64,000 nt of DNA, from contig CAZTOW010000007.1 in assembly GCA_964615375.1 (NCBI GenBank), positions 219,105 through 283,104 of the forward strand, written 5' to 3'. The translations under genes and the position numbers were made by a program. The notes under the pieces were generated by a model. The model worked only from the letters and a program-made list of their open reading frames with translations, made no database searches and had not been told where the DNA came from. The stretch is from CAZKWG01 sp964615375. GTDB taxonomy: Bacteria; Myxococcota_A; UBA796; CAZKWG01. Positions 1-7,348 of the stretch are shown here, piece by piece (the first letter of the stretch is position 1; each line of letters begins with the position of its first letter).

Positions 1-217
1 GCCGGGCCTCGGGGTGGGCCAGCTCCACGCCCAGGCGGAGGTGGGCCTCGCGCACGGCGCCGCCCTCCCGGAGCCGGAGCAGCTCGACCTCCGGCCCCTC
101 CGCCCCCACCACGACGCGCGGCGGGGGCGGGAGCACGTAGAAGAGGGTGGGATCCGCGTGATCGGGGGCCAGATCCACCCCCTCCAGACGGATGAGCTCC
201 CGCCCCAGGTCCAACAT
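1..217 (-). CDS. N-terminus of a third beta-sandwich family paralog (runs off window)
   Basis: The ATG at 217-215 overlaps the TGA stop of the upstream gene (ATGA overlap), so the two are probably translationally coupled. The visible 72 residues begin MLDLGRELIRLEG and continue with a D-x-TLFYVLPPPPRVV segment. The same pattern (ML-x-L, then about 20 residues later FYV/FYY-x-P-x-x-PR-V/I) opens the proteins at 217-2496 and 7349-9772, so I read it as a third member of that family. There is no signal peptide. The C-terminus lies outside the window. Paralogy is seen directly; function is unknown. Confidence 0.72.
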   Translation of the reverse strand, partial: MLDLGRELIRLEGVDLAPDHADPTLFYVLPPPPRVVVGAEGPEVELLRLREGGAVREAHLRLGVELAHPEAR

Positions 218-2496
218 CAGGGCACCGGCGGCGTCGGGGGCGTCGGCGGCGTCGGGGGCTCAGGGCGCTTGCGGGGCTTGATGACGAAGGAGTCCATGGT
301 CGTGCGCAGGGGCTCCGTGGCGTACTCCTCCCCCTGGCTGTCGTAGTACACGGTGCGGACGGTGTACTCGCGGGGGCCGCCCTGCGCGCCCTTCACGCGC
401 CAGACCTGCGCGGTGTTGGCGTCCTTGGAGAACACGAAGCTGTCCTGCAGCGCGATGTCGTTGGCCGTGTCCTCGTAGCTCAGCTCCACCTTCACCAGGG
501 TCGCCCACTCGGGGTACGCGCTCAGGAGGATGGGGTTCAGCTCGACCTCGAAGAGGTACTTCACGCCCACGGTGATGAAGCCGGGCTCGCCGGGGAGCCA
601 GGCCGAGCGATCCTCAGGGTGGGACTCGATGAGGCCGTTCTTGTAGATCACCTCGTAGCGGTACTCGTAGCTGCGCAGCGCGGGGTCCACGAGGTCCACC
701 GCCCAGGTCTGCACCTCCTTGGAGTCCCGGAAGGTGAACGAGTTCTCCACGAAGTAATTGTTGGCCTCGTCCCGGTAGCGCAGCCCGCAGAGCACCTGCT
801 CCACGTCCTTCTTGAAGTCCCCGCTCGGCACCACCGTCACGCTCATGCGGTCGGGGGTGGGCGCGGCGAGGCGCAGGCGCGAGGAGCTCGAGCGCCGCCA
901 GGGGTCGGTGATGCTGGTCCCGTCGGCGCGCATCCACTGGGTCTGGTACTCGTACTCGTTCTCGCGATCGTGGGTGACCTCCACCCACCACACGCTCTCG
1001 GTCCCCTCCTTCAGCACGAAGGACTTCTCCAGGGTCTGCCTCAGCTTCCGCGACTCCACGCGCAGCGTGACCACGGCGCGGGGGAACTTCTCCAGGTCCA
1101 CGGTGCCCAGCCCGACGTCCACGTCCAGGATGCCCACGCTCGCCGCGTCCACGACCAGGAAGGTGTCCTTTCGCGGCTCCGACAGCTCGGTGGTCAGCGT
1201 GGGGCTCCCGTCCTTGAAGTGGACCTCCGCCTGCCAGCGGTAGCTCAGATCCTCCAGGCGGTTGGCGAAGGCCCGGAAGGTCTGGATGCCCGAAGGATCG
1301 GTGAAGTTGAAGGTGTCCGACACCTCCTCGCGCTCGCCCGTCCCGATGCGCCGACGCTCGTAGAAGACCGTCGCGTTCACCGAGTGGATGGGCAGGCGCT
1401 CGAAGTTGGCGTTGACGCGGATGGGCACCTCCAACCAGGAGAAGAAGCCCGTGCGCAGATCGACGAAGGTGATGAAGTCCGCCGGGCGGCCCTGGAACAC
1501 GTTGTCCAGGTTGGCGGACGCCAGGTGCGGACGTGTCAACACCATGGTTCGATCCAACGTGAAGTTCAGCGTGTTGGACGCCGTAGAGACATAGGAGCTC
1601 AGATCGAAGGTGCTGTCTCGCAGCTCCTGGGCGGGCGGGCCCGCCTGCACGAGGCGCTCGATCTCGCGGTTCAGCATGTCGAAGCCGAACTTCTCCAGCG
1701 CCATCAGCGACTCTTCGTCCACCTCGCTGCTGTGCGGCGTGACCTCCACCCCCATCGCGTGGTTGCGCACGAGGTTCTCGGTCAGCCGGTCGATCGTGCG
1801 CCGGTCGCGCTCCTCGTCGTAGCCGTCGTAGTCCGTGTACTCGACCGTGAGGAAGGTCTTGGTGAGCGTGTAGGACGAGGTCGCGTTCGACCACACCCGC
1901 ATCGTCACGCCCTTCAGCCGATGCTCGTAGCTGAGATCGTACTCGATGTTGATGGGGAGCGTGGGCAGGCGGTCGAGCTGGGAGAAGAGCGCGGCGCCCG
2001 CCTGGCTGAGCTTGACCATCACCGCCTTGCGGTTCTTGCCGATGCCGCTGACCTTGCCGGTCCCGACCTCCGAGCGGACGAATTCGTTGTCCGGCCCGGT
2101 CTCGGCCGTCTCGCCCGCCAGGGCGATGCGCACCTTGCCCTCCAGGAAGGGCACGTAGGAGAGCGTCACCTGCGTCCCGGGCTCGTCGGGGTCGAGCTCG
2201 GGGAAGACCTTGGCGCGCACCTCGCGCTCCAGCCGGCGCATCTCCTCGTCGGGGACCGAGAGCTCCGCTGTGAACGTCATGATCCCGCCGCCGACGTCCT
2301 TGGACGGGTCGGGATTCCGGACGCGGTCCTCGTCCTGACGATAGACGATCAGCGAGAACACGGGGACGATGGCGCCGTTCCGATTCTCCGTGACGACCCG
2401 CGGCTTCTCGGGCAGCACGTAGAACTGGAACTGCGACACGTCATCCCTGAAGATGGTATAGCCTCGAATCGTCAGGGGCTGGGTGAGCGTGAGCAT
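217..2496 (-). CDS. large repetitive beta-sandwich protein, paralog of 7349-9772
   Basis: 759 residues from ATG 2496, chosen because GGAGG lies just upstream and because the longer frame up to 2742 would run into the divergent gene at 2648. The N-terminal third (about 1-260) aligns by eye with the protein at 7349-9772: FYVLPEKPRVV against FYYMSERPRIS, a GGGIMTFTAEL against GGGLFTFTVDL block, and a KLSQAGAALF against VLTQEGATLI block. The rest looks like repeated units of about 100 residues, each with an E-x-R-Y/F-x-D segment followed by a T/D-x-F-x-F or W-x-V strand and a Y-x-Y-R/Q-x-x-V/T-x-Y/F strand, as in tandem Ig-like folds. The C-terminus is Pro-rich (PEPPTPPTPPTPPVP). There is no signal peptide or TM helix. 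The role is not known to me; the location beside an unsecreted-looking subtilase is shared with its paralogs. Confidence 0.8.
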   Translation of the reverse strand: MLTLTQPLTIRGYTIFRDDVSQFQFYVLPEKPRVVTENRNGAIVPVFSLIVYRQDEDRVRNPDPSKDVGGGIMTFTAELSVPDEEMRRLEREVRAKVFPELDPDEPGTQVTLSYVPFLEGKVRIALAGETAETGPDNEFVRSEVGTGKVSGIGKNRKAVMVKLSQAGAALFSQLDRLPTLPINIEYDLSYEHRLKGVTMRVWSNATSSYTLTKTFLTVEYTDYDGYDEERDRRTIDRLTENLVRNHAMGVEVTPHSSEVDEESLMALEKFGFDMLNREIERLVQAGPPAQELRDSTFDLSSYVSTASNTLNFTLDRTMVLTRPHLASANLDNVFQGRPADFITFVDLRTGFFSWLEVPIRVNANFERLPIHSVNATVFYERRRIGTGEREEVSDTFNFTDPSGIQTFRAFANRLEDLSYRWQAEVHFKDGSPTLTTELSEPRKDTFLVVDAASVGILDVDVGLGTVDLEKFPRAVVTLRVESRKLRQTLEKSFVLKEGTESVWWVEVTHDRENEYEYQTQWMRADGTSITDPWRRSSSSRLRLAAPTPDRMSVTVVPSGDFKKDVEQVLCGLRYRDEANNYFVENSFTFRDSKEVQTWAVDLVDPALRSYEYRYEVIYKNGLIESHPEDRSAWLPGEPGFITVGVKYLFEVELNPILLSAYPEWATLVKVELSYEDTANDIALQDSFVFSKDANTAQVWRVKGAQGGPREYTVRTVYYDSQGEEYATEPLRTTMDSFVIKPRKRPEPPTPPTPPTPPVP

Positions 2497-2647
2497 CGAA
2501 CCTCCAGCGAGACAGGGCGAGGCGCCTCTCCCCTCTGCGGACGCCCGCGAGGGCGACACCTTCGATCCCCGAACCGAGCGAAGAGATAACCTGCCCGATG
2601 CCAGCCTCCCATCTGCCCTGGCCAGTCTTTTTCCGTCAGGAGGGCCG
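2497..2647. promoter_or_regulatory. divergent intergenic control region
   Basis: 151 bp between two divergently read genes, so it must carry promoters for both the minus-strand paralog pair (2496 and 217) and the plus-strand protease operon (2648 onward). I see no convincing -35/-10 pair or sigma-54 site. The only sequence that stands out is a T-rich GTCTTTTTCCG just before the plus-strand ribosome binding site AGGAGG (2638-2643). Confidence 0.4.
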
Positions 2648-3385
2648 ATGGTGGAGGCCCTCTCCGCGCTGATCTCGCTGGGAGCCTCCCCTTTCGAGCT
2701 GATCTCCGCCTCGCCGATGGAGCCCTGGGGGCCTCGGCTCACGCTGAGCGCGGGCCCGCGGGCGGCGGAGGTGGCGCGGGCCGCGGGGCTGGAGGATCAC
2801 CCCTGGGGTCCGCCGCGCTGGGTGGGGCTGCGCCACGATCGGGAGGGGCGCCTGCGGGCCAAGCCCTACCACCTCCCGAGCGCGGCGGGATCGGGCGGAC
2901 ATGGCGGAGATCTCTCTGGGTTCCGGCCCGTCATGGTCTCCCGCTGGGAGGGCCTGGAGGAGCGATATCACCGGCAGGAGGGGGCCACGAGCTGGAGGGC
3001 GCTGGGCGCGCTCACCGAGGCGCGCTTCGGGCTCTCGCTGCCCGCCCTCCCCTGGGCGGCCCGCCTGCGGGACGGCGCCCTGGGGCTCAGCCTGTGCTGG
3101 CGGGGCGAGGCGATCGTGGCGTTGAGCGCGTTCGCCGGGGCGTCCGCGCTGCCGCCCGATCGCAAACTGTTCGAGGCGTGGACGGATCGGCTGCCTCCCG
3201 ACGAGCGCGAGCCCTTCGCGCAGCTCTCCCTCCTGGTCCGCGCCCTCGGCCCGCCCCCGCTGGGCTCGTACACGGGTCTGGTCTCCGTCACCGTCGCGCC
3301 CGGGGGCGGCGCGCGCTGGGCGATCTCGCTGAGGATCCCAGGAAGCGGAAAAGACGGGTGGCGCTGGCGGGTCGGGGGGGGTTAG
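2648..3385 (+). CDS. hypothetical protein, first gene of the subtilase operon
   Basis: 245 residues from ATG 2648, which has AGGAGG four bases upstream. Earlier in-frame starts would overlap the divergent gene. Arg/Pro/Leu-rich globular protein with motifs WGPPRWVGLRHDREGRLRAKPYHLP and WRALGALTEARFGLSLPALPWA. No signal peptide, TM helix or recognisable family. It precedes the propeptide-like gene by 28 bp and so is likely in one transcript with 3414-3761, 3758-7336 and 7349-9772. Function unknown; from context it could be a chaperone or adaptor for this locus (inference only). Confidence 0.65.
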   Translation: MVEALSALISLGASPFELISASPMEPWGPRLTLSAGPRAAEVARAAGLEDHPWGPPRWVGLRHDREGRLRAKPYHLPSAAGSGGHGGDLSGFRPVMVSRWEGLEERYHRQEGATSWRALGALTEARFGLSLPALPWAARLRDGALGLSLCWRGEAIVALSAFAGASALPPDRKLFEAWTDRLPPDEREPFAQLSLLVRALGPPPLGSYTGLVSVTVAPGGGARWAISLRIPGSGKDGWRWRVGGG

Positions 3386-3413
3386 GGAGGACTCTCAGCG
3401 TGGAGGTAGGGCG

Positions 3414-3761
3414 ATGCCCGAGAACACCGAAGCTGAACAACGAGAGCCCGAACCTTCTACAGAGTGGGCCCTGGATGATCCTCGACGCAAGCTGTCCGCT
3501 CCGCTGCTGGCGGCGCTGGAGGACGCGCCCTCCACTCTCCGCGTCCTGGTGCAGACCGACGGCCCGCTCACCTTCGAGGGGCTGGACGCGCTGCGCGCCC
3601 TCGACGCGGTGCTCAACGTCAGCATCGGCGACATCGCAGGCCTGACCATCGCCACCGCGCGCCTCCTCGATCTCGCAAGGCTGCCTTTCATCGTGGATAT
3701 CGACATCGCTGGCCCGCTCGCCCCAGAGTCGGCACCACCCTCCCATCGGAGCTCTTCATGA
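3414..3761 (+). CDS. stand-alone subtilase-propeptide-like protein
   Basis: 115 residues, ATG 3414 with GGAGG at 3402-3406. It ends in a 4-base overlap with the subtilase gene (3758). Residues about 40-100 (LRVLVQTDGPLTFEGLDALR, NVSIGDIAGLTIATARLLDLARLPFIVDID) match the subtilase N-terminus residue-for-residue in pattern (ARVLLQFTGVLEGLEPLGFQ, AMVGDVAMGELPVANLLRLEEVPCVVWVE). This is the layout of an I9-type propeptide: a two-strand ferredoxin-like domain that acts as folding chaperone and inhibitor in subtilases. As a separate coupled gene it may serve in trans as inhibitor or chaperone of the protease. The similarity is seen; the I9-like assignment and role are inferred. The first 35 residues are acidic and probably disordered. 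Confidence 0.72.
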   Translation: MPENTEAEQREPEPSTEWALDDPRRKLSAPLLAALEDAPSTLRVLVQTDGPLTFEGLDALRALDAVLNVSIGDIAGLTIATARLLDLARLPFIVDIDIAGPLAPESAPPSHRSSS

Positions 3762-6700
3762 GCAAGCTCGATCCAATCCTCACGCATATCACGGATATGG
3801 ATATCGAACTTCTGCGCGCACAGGGTGATCTGCGCCGAAACGGCATCGTCACGGAGGGGGTCTCGGCGCCCGTCGCGCGCGTGCTCCTCCAGTTCACGGG
3901 CGTGCTGGAGGGCCTGGAGCCCCTCGGGTTCCAGCTGAAGGCGATGGTCGGAGACGTGGCGATGGGAGAGCTCCCAGTCGCGAACCTGCTACGGCTGGAG
4001 GAGGTCCCCTGCGTGGTGTGGGTCGAGGCCTCGCAGACCCTGGCGCGTGAGCTCGACCTCTCGGTGCCTGAGATCCGGGCGAATCTCGTCCAAAGCGCGT
4101 CCACGCCCTACAAGGGCGCCGGTGTCGTCGTTGGAATTATCGATTCTGGAATCGATTACCAGCATGCCTGCTTCCGCAAGGCGGATGGAAGCTCGAGGAT
4201 CCTGTTCATCTGGGATCACGATCTCTCGCCTGCCGCGGGTGAGACGAGCCCGACTGAACAAGACTGTGGATTTGGCGTGGAGTACACCAAAGCGCAGATC
4301 GACGCCGCGCTCACAACGGCCAATCCCACCACCTCTGTGCGACACCTGGACTCGGACCGCACCACGACGGTAACGGTCGGACGTGGGCACGGCACGCACG
4401 TCGCGGGGATCGCCGCGGGCAACGGGCGCGCCGCGGGCGGGTCCGATGCTGCGGGGACCTATGTCGGCGTGGCTCCCGAGGCGGATCTGATCGTCGTGAA
4501 CTATGGGACTGGCGTGGATGCGTCGGGCAACCCCATCCCAGTGGGCGACTCCATTCAGGCCCTCCAGGCTTTCAAGTACGTCTTCGCCAAGGCTGCGGCT
4601 CTACGACGGCCCTGTGTCATCAACTTCAGCCAGGGGGACAACTGGGGCCCGCATGACGGCACCTCGGTCCTGGAGCGCGGGCTGGACGATCTCCTCGGCG
4701 CACCTGGGCGGGCCGTCGTAAAGTCCGCAGGGAACGCTGGGGAGGACGACATCCACGCGCAGGGCACCTGGACGGCGGGCAACAACCTGGACCTGAAGTT
4801 CCGCGTCCCGAACACCACCCCACGCAACAACCGCATCATCCTGGACCTCTGGTACACGGGGCGCGATCGAATCTCCCTGCGGCTCATCGATCCCGCAGGG
4901 ACGCAATATGGGGTTGTCACAGACAACAACGGCGTCACCAACCAGAACCTGGGCTCTTCGAACACCGCGCGGATCACGTGCCGCCAGAACGATCCCCGTA
5001 ACCACGACAACCGTGTATTCATCATCCTCTCGGTCACCGGAGGCGGGAACGTCCAGGCCGGGGAGTGGTCCGTCCGCATCACGCCCTCAACGGTTGTGGA
5101 CGGGCGCTTCAACGCCTGGATACAGCGCAGCAACCGCGCCAACGCTCGCTTCAGCTCCCACCAGACCCGGCAGGGCACCATCAGCGTCCCCGGCACCTCA
5201 CGGGAGGTCGTCACGGTGGGCAACTACGTGACGCGGCAGTTCAACATTGGATCGCACGTCTCCAATGCGGTAGGCACGCGCGCGGGGTCCAGCAGCTGCG
5301 GACCATCCCGAGACGGGCGGATCAAGCCGGAGATCATGGCGCCGGGAGAGTGGATCAAGTCACCCCTGTCCTCGCTCGCGACACCCGTCGATCCAATGGA
5401 TACCGGGCCGTACCACAAGCTGCTGGGCACCAGCATGTCCGCCCCGCACGTCACCGGCGCGATCGCGCTGCTCTTCCAGAAATACCCCACCCTGGTCGGC
5501 AGTCAGATTCGCCGCGGCCTCGAGGCCACGGCGCGCTCCGACGCGAGCACCGGGACCGTCCCCAACGACGAGTACGGCTACGGCAAGCTGGACGTCCGGG
5601 CCCTGGTGGACCGCGCCTACCCCACGCCAATCACCCAGAACTGGGTGCGCATGCAGCCGCGCCTGGCCAACTGGCCCATCTCCACGGCGCCCCCGATCTT
5701 CGACATCTACGCCCAGGAGAGCGGCACGGCGGTCATCGAGCTGGCCTGGGATCCGGCCACGCTGCTGGCCCCCTCCGAACGGTACACGGGCGCGGACGCG
5801 ATGCGATACTACGCCTCGAACAGCAACTTCAGCAAGACGATGACGAACCTGGACCGGAGCAACCGGACGGTGACCGTCTCGGCGCAGGTCCTCCGCCTCA
5901 CGGGCAACCGCCTGAGCTGGACCATGCCCCAGGCCCTCTGGGACGCCTACGCGGAGGAGGCGCGCAAGGCCATGGCCACCCCCGCCCAGTCCACCTTCCA
6001 GCGCAACCTGTACTACCGGGTCCGCGTCACGCCCACGGGCGCGAGCGAGGCCATCGTGTGGCCGGCGGACGACGCGATCCGCAACAACGTCAACGCGCCC
6101 CGCATGGGCCTGCTGCGGCTGAGCGACGCCCCGCCCGTCCGCCAGATCCCCGACGAGGCCGCGGTGGGCGCCATGGGGGGCATCTCCGGGCGCCCGCAGG
6201 CCTGGGGGGCGCTGCTGCGTCAGCTCTGGAACGATATGCCGGAGGCCGACCCCGATCGCATGGCGCTGGCGCAGATCTTCGCCCACGACAGCTTCCGCTC
6301 GGAGCTGACCGTGCAGCAGCGCGGCCACCTGCTCACGCTCTGGCTCTTCGCCGGCCCCGCCAGCCGCCAGAAGCTACCCCTGCTGCTGGATCGACGAGTG
6401 TGGACCTCCAACACGGCTCACGTCCCCGCGGTGGCCGTGCTGGACCGCCTGCGGCGGCGCACGCTGACGGAGAACCTGCTGGCCCTCGTCCACCTCGTGC
6501 CGCACCGGGACATGAAAGGCGTGCTCATCCCGGAGCAGCTCGTGGACGACGTGCTGACCGAGGTGATCGACCCCAACGGGCGCGTCAACCGCGGCCAGTC
6601 CTACACCGGGGCGCCCACCAGCATCCAGGCGATGCTGATCAACGTCAACCCGTCGGAGTACGTGCGCCTCCAGCTCGGCCTGCTGAGCCAGGGGGGCGTG

Positions 6701-7336
6701 GTCAACCTGCACAACGGTCACAACGTCGAGGTGCCTGGGGGGACCTTCCAGATCCCGCTCTACGGCGCTCAGCAGAAAGATCCACTCTACACGCGCACCT
6801 ACTCGGAGCTGGCCTTCCAGACGGCCGTGCTGGCCTACGCCAAGGGCAGCAGCTTCCCGCGGGTGGACCCGAGCGCCCCCCCGGAGAGCGCGAACGGCGT
6901 GGCGACGGTCTTCCGGGCGACGCTCAACACGGGGCTCACCGCCGACGAGATCCGCCTCGTGCTGGAGGGCCTCTTCAACGTGGGCTTCCGCTCCGTCTTC
7001 GAGAGCCCCTCGGGCGGCCTGCGCGACCGCTTCCTGGCCATCATGCGGGACACCCGCGTGCCCGTGCCCTTCATCCTGAACTGGCCCTCGACGACCGCGG
7101 TGGGGACCACCGGGCTGGCGATGGTGCTGGGGCTGCGCTACGACGCCGGCCGGCTCTTCTACAAGAACCCGCAGTATCCGGGCTCCGCCCCGCCCACCGG
7201 CGCGCAGGCGGGGGCCTCGGCGAACCAGCCGCCCCGACGCTACGAGGACCCGAGCGCGACCCTGGAGTCCATGGGCGACTCCGATCTCGCCACCTGGCTC
7301 CGCGGCTACTTCCACCCTGTCTCGTCGATCCTCTGA
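3758..7336 (+). CDS. subtilisin-like serine protease (S8) with large C-terminal extension
   Basis: 1192 residues. Catalytic Asp129 in GIIDSGIDYQHACF, His211 in GRGHGTHVAGIAAGNG, oxyanion Asn326 in VKSAGNAGEDD and Ser559 in LGTSMSAPHVTGAIALLF are all present, so the enzyme should be active. Residues 35-95 form a propeptide-like domain, repeated as the separate gene immediately upstream. Between Asn326 and Ser559 lies an insertion of about 150 residues rich in beta strands (about 335-480). After the catalytic core (ends about 625) there are about 565 residues with no family I recognise. There is no signal peptide, unlike most exported subtilases. The first half of the gene is visibly less GC-rich than the C-terminal half, which suggests a composite origin. 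Co-directional with the paralog at 7349 (12 bp gap). Confidence 0.93.
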   Translation: MSKLDPILTHITDMDIELLRAQGDLRRNGIVTEGVSAPVARVLLQFTGVLEGLEPLGFQLKAMVGDVAMGELPVANLLRLEEVPCVVWVEASQTLARELDLSVPEIRANLVQSASTPYKGAGVVVGIIDSGIDYQHACFRKADGSSRILFIWDHDLSPAAGETSPTEQDCGFGVEYTKAQIDAALTTANPTTSVRHLDSDRTTTVTVGRGHGTHVAGIAAGNGRAAGGSDAAGTYVGVAPEADLIVVNYGTGVDASGNPIPVGDSIQALQAFKYVFAKAAALRRPCVINFSQGDNWGPHDGTSVLERGLDDLLGAPGRAVVKSAGNAGEDDIHAQGTWTAGNNLDLKFRVPNTTPRNNRIILDLWYTGRDRISLRLIDPAGTQYGVVTDNNGVTNQNLGSSNTARITCRQNDPRNHDNRVFIILSVTGGGNVQAGEWSVRITPSTVVDGRFNAWIQRSNRANARFSSHQTRQGTISVPGTSREVVTVGNYVTRQFNIGSHVSNAVGTRAGSSSCGPSRDGRIKPEIMAPGEWIKSPLSSLATPVDPMDTGPYHKLLGTSMSAPHVTGAIALLFQKYPTLVGSQIRRGLEATARSDASTGTVPNDEYGYGKLDVRALVDRAYPTPITQNWVRMQPRLANWPISTAPPIFDIYAQESGTAVIELAWDPATLLAPSERYTGADAMRYYASNSNFSKTMTNLDRSNRTVTVSAQVLRLTGNRLSWTMPQALWDAYAEEARKAMATPAQSTFQRNLYYRVRVTPTGASEAIVWPADDAIRNNVNAPRMGLLRLSDAPPVRQIPDEAAVGAMGGISGRPQAWGALLRQLWNDMPEADPDRMALAQIFAHDSFRSELTVQQRGHLLTLWLFAGPASRQKLPLLLDRRVWTSNTAHVPAVAVLDRLRRRTLTENLLALVHLVPHRDMKGVLIPEQLVDDVLTEVIDPNGRVNRGQSYTGAPTSIQAMLINVNPSEYVRLQLGLLSQGGVVNLHNGHNVEVPGGTFQIPLYGAQQKDPLYTRTYSELAFQTAVLAYAKGSSFPRVDPSAPPESANGVATVFRATLNTGLTADEIRLVLEGLFNVGFRSVFESPSGGLRDRFLAIMRDTRVPVPFILNWPSTTAVGTTGLAMVLGLRYDAGRLFYKNPQYPGSAPPTGAQAGASANQPPRRYEDPSATLESMGDSDLATWLRGYFHPVSSIL

Positions 7337-7348
7337 AGGGGCGCCCAC

